NCBI GenBank assembly: GCA_004295565.1
Contig: AP019416.1
Coordinates: 62,001-126,000 of the forward strand
DNA length: 64,000 nt
Direction of reading: 5' to 3'
Origin: Vreelandella olivaria
GTDB taxonomy: Bacteria; Pseudomonadota; Gammaproteobacteria; Pseudomonadales; Halomonadaceae
The translations under genes were made by a program, and so were the position numbers. Position 1 is the first letter of the stretch, and each line of letters starts with the position of its first letter. Under the pieces are notes generated by a model that ran no database searches, had not been told where the DNA came from, and saw only the letters and a program-made list of their open reading frames with translations. This document shows positions 1-10,331 of this stretch, piece by piece.

Positions 1-1571
1 ATCCTGCTGCAAGGCAGGGTGTTTTAGGTTCGGCGAATACGCTTTCAGCGCAATTCCGCTCATTCGACGGTTATCTCCAAGACTTGCAGTCCGGTGTTAA
101 TGGTCAGATCAAAGACGAAATAACGCAAATTAATAATACGACAGCACAGCTTGGCTATATTAATCGCGAAATTTCATTAGCTCGCGCCCAATTAGGAGAG
201 GCGCCTAACAGTTTGCTGAATCAGCGGGATCATCTAATCTCACAGCTAAACGAACGAATGGATGTTCGTCTGAATATCCAGGATGGGAATACCTATAATC
301 TAACGTTGCCAAATGGCCAGCCCTTGGTCACTGGTGATACAGCTTATAAACTTCAAGCTATTGAGTCACCCAATGACCCTCAGCGGATTGTGGTCGGTTA
401 TCAAGAAGGAACACGCGGTAACGGTAACTTAATCGCTTTAGATGAGAGTTTGATTAGCGGTGGAGCACTAGGCGGGTTAATGAGCTTTCGCTCAGAAACA
501 CTGGACAAAACACAAAATCAGATTGGACAACTGTCTGCTTCATTAGCAGTGGCCTTTAATAACCAACACCAGCAAGGGGTGGATTTAAACGGCGATCAGG
601 GTAAGGCCTTTTTTAGTTTGGGTAATTCAAATGGTTACTTTAATACTAATAATAACGGCAGAGCTAGCATACAAGTAGCAATTGACCCTGACAATATTGG
701 TGCATTAAAAGCAACAGATTATTCGGTTAAGTTGACTGATGCGACATCGGTTCCTCCCGTCTTTGAGGTCTCCCGTAAAGACGATAGGTCGGTGGTGGAA
801 ACAAGTTTTGATGCTTCCTCCAATACGTTAAGTTTCGGAGGTGTGAATGTCGTGTTTACCGACCTTAGCACCGCCCAGACTGGTGATCAGTTTGAGGTTC
901 AGCCGGTTCGTCAAGTGGCGGGTGGTATGGATTCAGCGATTATAGAACTGGATAATATTGCAGCTGCTAGTTTAATCGAGCACGAAGGTGATCTAGATAT
1001 TAGCCAATTGAGGGCTGCAAGCGGTGCTTTCACCAGCCACGATGAGTATATTTTAAACGTTGATGATAGCGGTGTGCTTACCGTAAATCCGGCTACTCCC
1101 ACAATCGTCATACGAGGTGACACTACACTTGCTACTGGTACAGCGCTGGAAGCAGGAGATAAAATCAGTATCGATGGTCTGAGTTTTACTTTGGATGCGA
1201 TTCCTGACGCAGGTGAAACAGCCAGCCTTAATATTAGCCGTAGTGAGGCCAAATCGGGAGATAACCGTAACGCTTTAGCCTTGCAGAATCTTCAGAGTCA
1301 AGACGTTGTTGGTGGACGGGCTACAGTCAGTGGTGCCTATGCTGCGATAGTGAGCGATGTGGGGAATCGAACTAATATCGTACAAGTTAACCTCGATGCG
1401 CGACAAGGCTTAACAAATCAGCTTAAGGCCGTTCAGCAGTCTGAATCAGGCGTCAATTTAGATGAAGAGGCTGCCAACTTAATTCGTTTCCAGCAATACT
1501 ATCAAGCAAATGCGCGAGTAATTGATACGGCTTCAACTATCTTTGATACGATTTTAGGCTTACGTAGCTAA
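1..1571 (+). CDS. flgK: Flagellar hook-associated protein 1 (FlgK), 5' end missing
   Basis: This is the C-terminal part of FlgK, the first hook-filament junction protein, exported by the flagellar secretion system and placed on top of the hook. The frame is open from base 3 and reads through the FlgK-type segment SANTLSAQFRSFDGYLQDL before the first possible internal start, so the true start lies outside the window. The last residues (FQQYYQANARVIDTAS) are the conserved C-terminal helix shared by axial proteins, which packs in the D0 domain. The middle is a low-conservation, threonine/aspartate-rich region. flgL follows after about 20 bp, the usual flgKL order. No frameshift is seen in the visible part. 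Confidence 0.95.
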   Translation, partial: PAARQGVLGSANTLSAQFRSFDGYLQDLQSGVNGQIKDEITQINNTTAQLGYINREISLARAQLGEAPNSLLNQRDHLISQLNERMDVRLNIQDGNTYNLTLPNGQPLVTGDTAYKLQAIESPNDPQRIVVGYQEGTRGNGNLIALDESLISGGALGGLMSFRSETLDKTQNQIGQLSASLAVAFNNQHQQGVDLNGDQGKAFFSLGNSNGYFNTNNNGRASIQVAIDPDNIGALKATDYSVKLTDATSVPPVFEVSRKDDRSVVETSFDASSNTLSFGGVNVVFTDLSTAQTGDQFEVQPVRQVAGGMDSAIIELDNIAAASLIEHEGDLDISQLRAASGAFTSHDEYILNVDDSGVLTVNPATPTIVIRGDTTLATGTALEAGDKISIDGLSFTLDAIPDAGETASLNISRSEAKSGDNRNALALQNLQSQDVVGGRATVSGAYAAIVSDVGNRTNIVQVNLDARQGLTNQLKAVQQSESGVNLDEEAANLIRFQQYYQANARVIDTASTIFDTILGLRS

Positions 1572-1590
1572 CCTGTAGGAGTCTTTATTT

Positions 1591-2902
1591 ATGCGCATTA
1601 GTAGCGTAACAATGTTTGAGACCAGTACGGCTTCATTGAATCGCCAACAAAGCGATTTCTTAAAAGTTAGTCAGCAAATTGCAAGTGGTCGTCGAGTAGT
1701 TAACCCTTCGGACGACCCTCAGTCAGCATCTCGGGCGGTGGGCGTTGACCAGGCCAAAGCTGTCACTGAGCAGTTTAGAGACTCGCGCGTGTCGGCGCGA
1801 AACTCCCTATCACAGTCAGACAGTATTTTGGGTAGTGTTAAAGATGCCATCGTGAGCGCTAAAACATTGTTGGTGCAGGCATCTAGCGACACTTTAAGTG
1901 ATGTTGACCGCGAGTCTATTGCCAGTGAACTTAAGGGCATTTATGAGTCGATGATTGGCCAAGCGAATGCCACCGACGGTAACGGTCGCTATCTGTTTGG
2001 TGGCTATAAAGATAATGCTCCACCCTTTGTGAAGTCAGCCGATGGCACAGTACAGTATCAGGGTGATAATAACGTACGTGAGCAGCGCGTCGATGCTTCT
2101 CGGTTGATGCCGGTCAACGATAATGGCATCGCTATTTTTAAAAGCGTACCGAGCGGTGCAGGATATTTAGCGGAGTCAGGTAAGTATAGTTTTGATTCGG
2201 CTAGCAACAAATTTGATCGTAGTGGTTTTAATCAGGGCAACGTAACCTTCGCTGGCCCACAAATTCGTGACGTCAATAACCAGGGTTACGGTAGTGATTA
2301 CCGTGTTAACTTTATAGATAATGCTGGTGTCCTAGAGTATCAAGTACAGCGATTTGATACTGCTAGTAATAGCTGGGAAAGCACCGACACGGCCAGTGGT
2401 GCACTGCCTACAGGTGAGTGGATCTCTAATACAAATGAAAGCGGCTCTCTCATTAAAATTTGGTGGCTTGGCAATAGATCTTGAGGGCACGCCTGTATCA
2501 GGTGACCAAATTCTGGTTGCTCAAGCGGGTAGTAACCAACGCGAGCCCGACCTTTTCCGTACGATGGAGCAGGCCATCCGCGTACTGGAGAATCCTGCTG
2601 ACAATCCGGCCAAGAAAGCCGATCTACGTAATACCTTAAACACCTCGATGCGTGATTTGGATAATGCACTTGATAATGTGCTAACCATACGTGCGTCCGG
2701 CGGTGCGCGGCTCAATGAGCTTGATGTGGTTGACGCCGTGGGAAGCAATAGAATGCTGAACTACACGCAGACTCTATCCGACTTGGTAGATCTTGATTAC
2801 GCTGGCGCTATTTCTGAGTACAGCTTGCGTCAGGTCGGTATGCAGGCAGCGCAAAAGGCCTTTGTGGATATTAAAGGGTTATCACTCTTTAACTATATGT
2901 AA
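1591..2902 (+). CDS. flgL: Flagellar hook-associated protein 3 (FlgL), one frameshift
   Basis: FlgL is the second hook-filament junction protein. The start MRISSVTMFETS and the flagellin-like N-terminal helix (NRQQSDFLKVSQQIASGRR) are typical, and the C-terminal part (YTQTLSDLVDLDYAGAISEY) matches the flagellin C-terminal helix. A ribosome site (TAGGAG) precedes the ATG. The frame breaks near 2455: the run AAAA before TTTGG has one base too many for the conserved KFGGLAIDLEG reading, and the rest continues in another frame to 2902. With the shift removed the protein is about 437 residues, a little longer than many FlgL proteins. It is the end of a plus-strand unit that faces fliR tail to tail. 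Confidence 0.92.
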
Positions 2903-2987
2903 GCTAGGGATGAGTTAAACGTTGCTTGCTGGATACTCCCCATCTTGGTGAGATGCTAATCTTACTTATGGTGGGGCGCAAGAATTA

Positions 2988-3777
2988 TCAGTTTAGTGGG
3001 GCTATTTCTTCGATGAGTCCTTGCATAAAGCCTATGCCTTGTGAAAATAAACGTTCTAAAAAGCTGTCCATGTCGGTCATCAGCACCATCATCAGAATGA
3101 GCCCTACAATGAGTGAAGTGGGGAAGCCAATATTGAAGACGGTCAGCTGTGGAGCGGAGCGGTTAAGTATCCCTAATGCTAAGTTGATCGTTAATAGTGA
3201 GCCCACCAAGGGTAGCGCTAATAACATGCCTGAGGCAAAATTGTGCCCGCATAACGCGCGAGCAGTTCAAAAGCGCCAGGGTTGAAGGTGCCAATACCAA
3301 TTGGTAGCGTTTGGAAACTCATAACGAGTGTTTCCAATACCATCAGGTGACCGTTCAACGCCAAAAACATCAGCAGTGTGATCATGTAGAGAATACGTGA
3401 TAGCACCATAATATTGGTACCACTCGATGTATCAAAAAGCTCGCAAACGCTAGGCCCATCTGAAGACCGATAAAATCCCCTGCAGCTTGAACGACCGCGA
3501 ACATAATATGCATGACGAGACCCATGGCTAAGCCAATTAGGATCTGTTCGATCATAACCCCGATACCAGCCCATGACATGATGGCTATATCAGGCATGGC
3601 CGGTAAAATAGGCGCAATGACAATGGAAATGAGGGCAGCCAAGCCCACCTTGGCTTGATTGGGTACACTGGAGTGGCCCCATAGTGGTGATGCGGCCATA
3701 AAAGCAGTAATGCGCGCAAATGGCCATAAAAACGCCACCAACCACCCTTGCAGTTGTGCGAAAGTGACTTCCACCAT
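2988..3777 (-). CDS. fliR: Flagellar export gate protein FliR, two frameshifts
   Basis: FliR is an inner-membrane protein of the flagellar type III export gate, where FliP, FliQ and FliR form a helical channel. The N-terminal part carries successive hydrophobic segments (ITAFMAASPLWG; ALISIVIAPILPAMP) typical of FliR; the C-terminal part (GLILMMVLMTDMDSFLERL) is its last membrane segment. Two shifts break the frame, near 3425 (before SSGTNIMVLSRIL) and near 3235; across them the length is about 263 residues, as expected. It follows fliQ with a 4-base gap and is the last gene of the minus-strand fliF-fliR operon. Confidence 0.93.
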
Positions 3778-3781
3778 AGCC

Positions 3782-4050
3782 CTACATCACCATATTTGGG
3801 ATGTTGGTAAATAGACGGTGAGTAAAATCGGTAATTAGTCCAATCAGCCATATCCGGCTAATACCAGTACTGCAAATACAGCAAGGATTTTAGGAATGAA
3901 CGTTAGCGTCATTTCATTAATTTGGGTGGCGGCTTGAAACAGGCTAATAATAAGACCCGTGAAAAGCGCTGCTAAAAGCATGGGCCCTGCAAGGAAAAGC
4001 GTTACACGCATTCCTTGATAAGCAATGCTCATGACCATTTCGGGTGTCAT
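3782..4050 (-). CDS. fliQ: Flagellar export gate protein FliQ, one frameshift
   Basis: FliQ is a small two-helix membrane protein of the export gate. The first part (MTPEMVMSIAYQGMRV and the hydrophobic helix after it, then FQAATQINEMTLTFIPKI) is highly typical. After LVLAG the frame breaks near 3850. In the shifted frame the tail reads LIGLITDFTHRLFTNIPNMV and stops at 3782. The span is 269 bp, exactly one base short of 270, so a single missing base restores an 89-residue protein, the standard FliQ length. This makes it one of the clearest examples of a one-base deletion in the window. Confidence 0.94.
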
Positions 4051-4095
4051 AGCTGGATTCCTATGGGCTGCATAAACAATACGTAGTATAAAGCG

Positions 4096-4889
4096 CTATA
4101 TCATGTAAAAGCTTTCTGCCATCGAGCCAATAATAAGCTGCCACCCATCGACTAGAATGAACAGCATTAGCTTAAAGGGTAACGAAATTGTAATAGGTGG
4201 AACCATCATCATTCCTAGCGCCATGAGCGTACTGGCGACGACGAGGTCGATGATTAAAAACGGAATAAAAATAGTAAAACCAATTTGGAAGGCAGTTTTA
4301 AGCTCACTAGTAACGTAAGCGGGCAATAACACTCGCATGGGCAACTCTTCCGGGCCTTGCATCGGCCCGACATCCGCCAAGCGGACAAACAGGGCTAAGT
4401 CGGGCTCGCGAGTTTGGGCAAGCATAAATTCGCGAAAGGGTTCCTGGGCAAGCAGCAAAAATTCTTCAAAATTAATCGTTTCATTCGTCAGGGGAACCCA
4501 GGCGTTGTCGTACACCTGAGCCAATACTGGCGACATGATAAAAAAGTTAAAAACAGCGCCACACCCAAGAGTACCTGATTGGGTGGCGTTGCCTGCGCCC
4601 ATTGCCGTACGCAATAGGCTAAGCACAATGATGATGCGCGTAAAGCTCGTCATCATGAGCAGCATGGAGGGTAAAAACGCTAGCGAGCTTAAAAGAGCAG
4701 TGTTTGCAGTGAAAGCGACCACTGCTGTCCGCCGTCTTCTAGCGGTTGCGAAATAATGCCTGGTATCTGTTGGGCATGTGCAGGGCCTGCTATAAAACAG
4801 GCAACAATAATAACCAGCCAAAGTGAAAGTGGCTTAGCGATATTGTTCTTCAAAACACAGGGCCAAGAAAGGTGCATCCATTGCCTCAT
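4096..4889 (-). CDS. fliP: Flagellar export gate protein FliP, frameshifted
   Basis: FliP forms the core ring of the export gate. The N-terminus (from 4889) has a cleavable signal peptide ending near PAHAQ, as FliP proteins do. The body shows [20 protein letters not shown] and the C-terminal membrane helices ([19 protein letters not shown]). The frame breaks near 4690. A second local excursion around 4545-4590 replaces the usual NQVLLGLALFLTFF reading with an out-of-frame stretch, then returns to frame; the correct residues are readable in the neighbouring frame. Its ATG overlaps the fliO stop. About 265 residues after correction. Confidence 0.92.
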
Positions 4890-5326
4890 GGCGTCTGATG
4901 TGGATCGGAGGGCGAGGAGGTATCGCGGCGGCGACCGGTAGCTAACGCTTTTGATAGGCTAAGCGAAAAGCGTGAGGAAGGCGGAGCCGATGGAGTTTGC
5001 GTGCGCTCATCAGGGGCTGGTCGCTCGTGCAGTTTAGTGATACGACCGCCCCCACACCAACAACTAGCCAGGTATCTTCCACTTCAATAACCAAAATACG
5101 CTCACGGTTACCTACGGAAGTGCTGCCCACAATTCGCAGGTGGGCGCCATGGCGTGGTATGGTTGCCCCAGCGCTTTAAAAGCGCCGTGCAGATTAGAAT
5201 GATCGCAATAACGAGAGCTAAAGCCGCGGCTGTCTTGCCTAAAACAGCCATGCCTATTAATGCTTCGCCGCCGTTCCCCAGTGCATCAAGCGAACCGTTT
5301 TGCGTCGAGGAAGTCGCAACGCTCAT
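4886..5326 (-). CDS. fliO: Flagellar export assembly protein FliO, two frameshifts
   Basis: FliO is a bitopic membrane protein that helps FliP assemble. It has one hydrophobic helix (AALALVIAIILICTALL, residues about 33-50) followed by a cytoplasmic part with the FliO-type pattern NRERILVIEVEDTWLVVGV. Two shifts are needed: near 5165 after LLKRWG, and near 5055 in a run of five G, after which the frame reads ITKLHERPAPDERTQTPSAP. With these corrections the stop is a TGA overlapping the fliP ATG (ATGA), the arrangement used throughout this operon; without them the gene would end at 4942. The low-complexity tail is poorly conserved in the family. Confidence 0.85.
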
Positions 5327-5856
5327 CGGTTCAATTTATGAATACGTTCAGAAGGCGTAATGATTTCAGTAATACGGATACCGTATTTATCTTCGATCAC
5401 AACGACTTCGCCTTGAGCGATCAGGTAGCCATTAATCAAGATATCCATCGGCTCACCGGCGAGACCTTCAAGCTCAATGACAGACCCTTGCGCCAACTCA
5501 AGCAACTGCTTAATGGTTAACTTTGTGCGGCCTAGCTCCACGGTGAGTTTCACCGGGATATCCATGATCATCTCTAGCTCACGTGCCTGAGAGGAGCCGC
5601 TGTCCGGACTTAACGGGCGGAATATGTCGTCACTCGCTGACTTCGCTGACTTCGCTGACTTCGCTGACGGCTCTGGTGAAGCCGCGGGTTCTTCTTCGCT
5701 CGCTTCAGCAGATTCTTGCTCTGCCATTGCAGCGGCCCAAGGATCTTCCTCTTCGCTAGCAGCATCGGTGCTAGCTGTGGGCTCTTCTTGTTCGGACATG
5801 GCATCTGCCCAATCGTCGTCAGAGACGTTCTGATCAGGCTTATTGGGATCAGTCAT
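5323..5856 (-). CDS. fliN: Flagellar motor switch protein FliN
   Basis: FliN is part of the C-ring switch complex that binds CheY-P and sets the direction of rotation. The reading frame is intact (177 residues). The C-terminal SpoA domain is clear: MDIPVKLTVELGRTKLTIKQ, SVIELEGLAGEPMDILINGYLIAQGEVV and the ending IRITEI. The N-terminal third is an acidic, low-complexity region (DDDWADAMSEQEE, then a similar DPWAAAMAEQE), longer than in E. coli FliN and containing a short tandem repeat. The start overlaps the fliM stop and the stop overlaps the fliO start, both as ATGA, suggesting translational coupling. Confidence 0.96.
   Translation of the reverse strand: MTDPNKPDQNVSDDDWADAMSEQEEPTASTDAASEEEDPWAAAMAEQESAEASEEEPAASPEPSAKSAKSAKSASDDIFRPLSPDSGSSQARELEMIMDIPVKLTVELGRTKLTIKQLLELAQGSVIELEGLAGEPMDILINGYLIAQGEVVVIEDKYGIRITEIITPSERIHKLNR
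5634..5668. repeat. Short tandem repeat, 9-bp unit, four copies, inside fliN
   Basis: The unit TCGCTGACT is repeated almost four times in a row on the plus strand. On the coding strand it encodes a repeated Ser-Ala-Lys tripeptide in the linker before the SpoA domain of FliN. The unit length is a multiple of three, so copy-number change would alter only linker length. Confidence 0.9.
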
Positions 5857-6907
5857 GCTTTGGATTCCTTGGCTTTCTGTCGCGTAGACCCTTTAATGAA
5901 GTCCTTGGACGATGCGTTATTCATAGCGGCATGGTCAATCATATGGAGCACCCGCAGTGCATGCTGCTGGCGTTGACTACCGTACTCACACTCCATGACG
6001 GGAACCCCGTCAACACTTGCTGTGATGGAGCTCGGAATATCTAACGGTAGCACGTCGCCTTTTTCAACCCCATTACGTGGGCAATACGACTCGGTATTTG
6101 AGCAAATTCAGCGACCAGTTCTACTTCTGACTGACGTAGCTCACTCGCCATGCGCCGAGACCAGCTGCCGTCTTGGTCGTGGTTGCTATCATTGATCGGG
6201 TTGGCCAGCAAATCACGTAACGGCTCAATCATGGCGTAAGGCATACATATCTGAAAATTGCTCGAAAGGTTGCCGACTTCAATATTGAACTTGGTGTTCA
6301 CCACAATTTCATTGGGTGAATTGGTGATGTTGGCAAACTTTGACTGCACTTCTGAGCGTAAAAACTGACATCGAGTGGATGAACCACTTTCCAGGCTTCT
6401 TGGTAAGCATCTATGGCGAGATTAAGCAGCCGCTGGATAATACGCTGCTCAGTATTTGTGAATTCACGTCCATCCGATTTGGTGACAAAGCGACCATCGC
6501 CCCCAAAAAGGTTGTCGACCACCATAAAAACGAGGTTAGGCGGGAAGACTACCAGCGCTGAACCACGTAGTGGCTTCATTGATACGATATTAAGGTTTGT
6601 GGGTACCGGAACATTACGTGAGAACTCGCTAAAGCTCTGATAACGCACTGACTCTACGGTAATGTCTGCGCTACGTCGCAATAGGTTAAACAAGCCAGTA
6701 CGAAAATAGCGTGCAAAACGCTCATTGATAAAATCAAGCGCATGCAAACGCTCACGAATAACGCGATGCTGAGTTGACGGGTCATAAGGTCGAATGCGCG
6801 CTTCGTCTTGCGCTTGGGAGGATGAAGCCGATGGCTCATCGTCTCCCGCTAACGCCCTTCAGAAGGGCGTCAATTTCTTCCTGGGACAGTAGATCGTCCT
6901 GTGACAT
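5853..6907 (-). CDS. fliM: Flagellar motor switch protein FliM, three frameshifts
   Basis: FliM is the C-ring protein that binds CheY-P through its N-terminal peptide. The start at 6907 gives MSQDDLLSQEEIDALLKGV, the conserved CheY-binding segment. The middle domain (ALDFINERFARYFRTGLFN, NLFGGDGRF) and the C-terminal SpoA domain (VVNTKFNIEVG; LPLDIPSSI) are present. Shifts lie near 6845 (a GGG run after KGVSG), 6345 and 6055. With them the protein is about 351 residues; E. coli FliM has 334. The gene starts 21 bp after fliL and its stop overlaps fliN. Confidence 0.94.
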
Positions 6908-6928
6908 GAACGGCTCCAGTACCCGAGG

Positions 6929-7405
6929 TTATTGCACAATAAATTCGGTGAATAAAACTTCGCGTAAATCAAGCGGTGGCTGATTTTCCGTAAGCGGGAC
7001 GTTAAGCCGGTCAACAATCGCCTGTGCAAGCTGCTGTTTGCCTTCCGGGGAGGTCAGTTCATCCGCTTGCTTGCCAGATAGTAGCATTAGCAAACGACTG
7101 CGCACCTGGGGCATATGCTCTTCTAGAATTGTTTTGCTTTCTTCATTACCCACGCGCAGTGTGACCCCTGTATAGAGCAAGCGTGAACCATAGTCATCAT
7201 CGGCTAGATTGACGGTAAAAGGTTCGATCCGCATGAAAATAGGCGGTTCGCGCTCCATAGCCTGCTGCATTTCTGCGTCTTCTGAACCGTCATCACGTTG
7301 ATCCATAACCATATAAATAGCCGCTGCGGCTCCTGCTGAAGACAGCAAGACGAGGATGATCATTATCCAGAGCAGTTTTTTTGACCCGCCACTTTTTTCT
7401 GCCAT
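6929..7405 (-). CDS. fliL: Flagellar basal body protein FliL
   Basis: FliL is a single-pass inner-membrane protein near the stators that supports torque. The 158-residue frame is intact. A lysine-rich N-terminus is followed by one membrane helix (LLWIMIILVLLSSAGAAAAI) and a periplasmic domain with the family pattern EPFTVNLADDD and YTGVTLRV. The C-terminus VLFTEFIVQ is the typical FliL ending. It lies between fliK (171-bp gap) and fliM (21-bp gap). Confidence 0.95.
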   Translation of the reverse strand: MAEKSGGSKKLLWIMIILVLLSSAGAAAAIYMVMDQRDDGSEDAEMQQAMEREPPIFMRIEPFTVNLADDDYGSRLLYTGVTLRVGNEESKTILEEHMPQVRSRLLMLLSGKQADELTSPEGKQQLAQAIVDRLNVPLTENQPPLDLREVLFTEFIVQ

Positions 7406-7576
7406 TTGCGATTCCTGTGAACTCCATGCATATCACTAGCAAAGCATTATGCCAAAAGCTCATGCTGGTGATGAAATGAACAGGCTCACTTGGCAAGCCT
7501 ATCTTTGGTTTAGCTATTTCGTTTGACTACTTAGGCGCGTGGCGCTTGAAAAACATTCCCGTGCTGGTACCGCCAC

Positions 7577-9037
7577 TTAAGCGTAAAGGTCTACACGCCC
7601 ATCCAGTGCCAGCGGGTTACTACTGCCGGAGTTTTGATGAGCTGCTTCATCTAAACCAACCTCGCCGCTGTCGCTGCCGGTTTTAGTGCCGTTCTTGCTG
7701 CTTGACTGGGCGAAAGCTTGATCATTGGGGTCGCGCTGTTCGCCGACAGACGTTTCACCTAGAGATATACCTTGCTCCGCCAGCGCCTCCCTTAGCTGGG
7801 GAAGCGCCTGTTCGAGAATTTGTCTAACCTGGGCATGGGCTGATAAAAGTGCGCTTGAGCTCCCTGCTCTCCAAATTTTAATGAGATAGAAAGAGGGCCT
7901 AGTTCTGCTGGATTCAACTGCATTTGGACATGTTGCTCGCCGCCACGCTGTGAAATCTGCACCAACTGCTGACCTAGCTGTTGTGACCAGGCAGGGCTCG
8001 TAACCGGTGTCGATAAAGCGGCAGCTATTGGGAGGGGTGTGGGAGTAACTACTTGTGCAGATTGCGCTGAGGCTGCTGGGCTACCAGCGCTTAGCGAAAA
8101 TCCGGTGAGTAAGTGCTCACCAGCAGAGCTGCCTTTCGATGACACTTCTAGCTTCAATAGAGCTCCTGTGAGAGCCTCGCTACTGATTTGGGGGGAGGCA
8201 CTGACGGTGTTGATCTGAGTAACCAACGTGTTGGCCTGCGTCCTGGAGGTGTTCTGCAGTTCCATGGCCGACGGACGTACATCGGCTAAACGACCCGAAT
8301 CAACAGGCACGGTCTGAGTGCTATGCGGTTGCCCGATCCAGACATTTAGCGCGGAGACTAACTGAGCCGCTTCCGTTTGATTAATATTTAACTGATCAGT
8401 GATAGCTTCCAGCGCTGCGGGGTCGATAGCCTGTGCAAGCCTATCCTTATCCATATTTAGCGACTGGATGACTGTTTGGAGTGCAGGCGTATCGGCCAAC
8501 TGAGCTGCTTCTATTTGACTAATATTTAACCGATCAGCGATGGCTTCCAAGCGCTGCTGGGTTGATAGATAGGCTTGGCTCGTTCGGACTGATATTTAGC
8601 TGTTTCGCTGTGCTGCCTTCAGAAAAGGATGCTATGAGAGCAAGGCGGTCGGCAATTTCATCAAGTTGAGTCGAGACTTGACCGGCATCTAGCCCTAGCG
8701 TGTCTGAGTTTGGCAGCTGAAGCTGAGCAAGCAGTTCAGAAACATCGCTCTCGCTGACGTCAAGGCCGAGAGTTTCCAGAGCGGAGCTCAAATCTTCAAT
8801 GTCGACTTCTAATCCTGCTAAGACAAGAGAACCGAGTGCATTGAGCGTCGCTTGCTGTTGCGGTGCCTGAGAGACGCTAACTTCACTCAACCCGGAAGCA
8901 GGTAAGCGCGCAGTCTCAGACGCTTGTAACAGCGCCTGGTGAAATAGGTCGTTGACTGGGTCTTGTCGGTTGATCGCACCTGAAGACTGTGTCTGTGGTG
9001 AACCCTGGCTGATTGAAAGCAACTGGTGAATGTTCAT
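7577..9037 (-). CDS. fliK: Flagellar hook-length control protein FliK, two frameshifts
   Basis: FliK measures hook length and switches export substrate specificity by contacting FlhB. The C-terminal domain is recognisable by WSQQLGQQLVQISQRG, VQMQLNPAELGPLSISL and the following FGEQGAQAHF segment. Shifts lie near 8540 and near 7850. In the corrected frame the end reads HAQVRQILEQALPQLREAL and continues to LDGRVDLYA, with a stop at 7577. About 486 residues. The N-terminal half holds an internal repeat (see the repeat entry). The gene starts 19 bp after fliJ. The linker is Q/A/S-rich as in other FliK proteins. A second FliK-like gene lies at 20047-21408. Confidence 0.9.
8340..8550 (-). repeat. 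Internal near-direct repeat in fliK (period about 46 codons)
   Basis: The coding strand contains EAIADRLNISQIEAAQL and, 46 codons later, EAITDQLNINQTEAAQL. The DNA of the two copies is also very similar, including synonymous positions, which points to fairly recent duplication. A weaker third relative (AKQLNISPNEPSLSINPAAL) precedes the first copy. Length change in this ruler-like region could affect hook length; that is inference. Confidence 0.8.
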
Positions 9038-9056
9038 GTTCAGCTCCCTGGCACCG

Positions 9057-9508
9057 CTAATGCGGAGTGTCGTTATGTTGACGAGCCGCGCGGCTTGTCA
9101 CCAGATCATCATTAGTTTTTTGTTCCTGACGCTCACTGCGGCGGTGCTCTTCTAATAGTCGACGCGACGTCAGTGTATCGTAGGAAGAGAGCTTTCGCTG
9201 CTCTTGTTGCCAGTTCTTTTGCTCTGCTCTACGCTTGCCTGTTGGGAAGCTAACGCTTGTCGAGCGCGGCTTAGGGCCGCATCCAAAGAAGCTAGGAATT
9301 GTTGATAGTTGTACATAGTGGCAGGGTCAATGCCATCACGCATCGCTTTTTGCAAGCGTTCGGCGTACTCCGCTCGATAGCTCAGCAGTGACTGTAGCTG
9401 AGCAGACGTTTGCTGTTCTGTTTGTCGCTCTTGAGCCAGTATCTTGCCCGCTTGATCCCGAGCGCCTCTGGCCAAGTCAGTCAACATTTCGAGCTGCGAA
9501 GTGCTCAT
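9057..9508 (-). CDS. fliJ: Flagellar export chaperone FliJ, one frameshift
   Basis: FliJ is a coiled-coil protein that inserts into the FliI ATPase ring and links it to the export gate FlhA. The start [20 protein letters not shown] at 9508 overlaps the fliI stop (ATGA). The protein is rich in charged heptad-like sequence ([31 protein letters not shown]). The frame breaks near 9225 in AAAA. After the shift it reads [14 protein letters not shown] and [15 protein letters not shown], ending at 9057. The span of 452 bp is one base short of 150 codons plus stop, so one missing base explains it. Confidence 0.9.
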
Positions 9509-10300
9509 GCGCGTCCTCCTATCAGTGCGTGCAGCGCTTGGCGAGCCTCCGCAAGCGTTGCACACTCATCAATATTTTGTTGAAGGAAGTTTTCTAACGA
9601 TGGAAAGCGTTTCACCGCCTCGTCAAGCTGTGGATCATGACCAGGGCTGTAGGCCCCCACGCTAATAAGATCTCGGTTACGCTGGTAGCGTGAGAACAGC
9701 TGCTTGAAAATCCGCGCTTCTTGAAGTTGGTCGGGGGATGCAATGGCGGTCATCGCCCGGCTGATTGAGGCTTCAATATCAATGGCTGGATAATGACCGG
9801 CCTCCGCTAATGTCCTTGATAGCACGATGTGCCCGTCTAAGATCGCGCGAGCTGAATCGGCAATAGGATCCTGCTGGTCATCGCCCTCCGTTAGTACGGT
9901 ATAGAACGCCGTAATCGAGCCGCCGCCACGTTCAGCATTGCCAGCTCGCTCGACTAACCCTGGTAGTTTGGCAAAAACCGATGGCGGGTAGCCTTTAGTA
10001 GCGGGCGGCTCTCCAATTGCCAAAGCAATTTCCCTTTGTGCCATGGCATAACGTGTTAATGAATCCATAATCAGTAGAACATCACGACCTTCGTCACGAA
10101 AGCCCTCTGCCAGGCGTGTCGCATAAGCGGCGCCCTGTAGGCGCTGTAGCGGTGACGTGTCATGGGAGCGGCGACGACGACAGCACGTCGTCGTCCCTCA
10201 GGGCCCAAGATGTTATCGATAAAGTCCTGTACTTCGCGGCCACGCTCACCAATCAAGCCCACCACAATCACGTCGGCTTTGGTGTAGCGAGCCATCATGC

Positions 10301-10304
10301 CTAG
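10301..10304. repeat. Target-site duplication CTAG, left copy
   Basis: This copy directly abuts the left inverted repeat; the matching copy is at 11876-11879. In intact fliI a single CTAG would lie in the Leu-Gly codons just after the Walker A motif. Confidence 0.88.
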
Positions 10305-10321
10305 CCTGGATATTGCATAGG
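10305..10321 (+). repeat. Left terminal inverted repeat of the IS
   Basis: 17 bp, CCTGGATATTGCATAGG. It pairs with the right end at 11859-11875 with three mismatches and begins with CC, as IS1380 ends usually do. Confidence 0.88.
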
Positions 10322-10331
10322 ACATGAAAAA

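Noticed and set aside
2903-2987. Terminator between flgL and fliR
   Set aside because: CCCCAT and ATGGTGGGG form only a short, imperfect stem with a long loop and no T-run.
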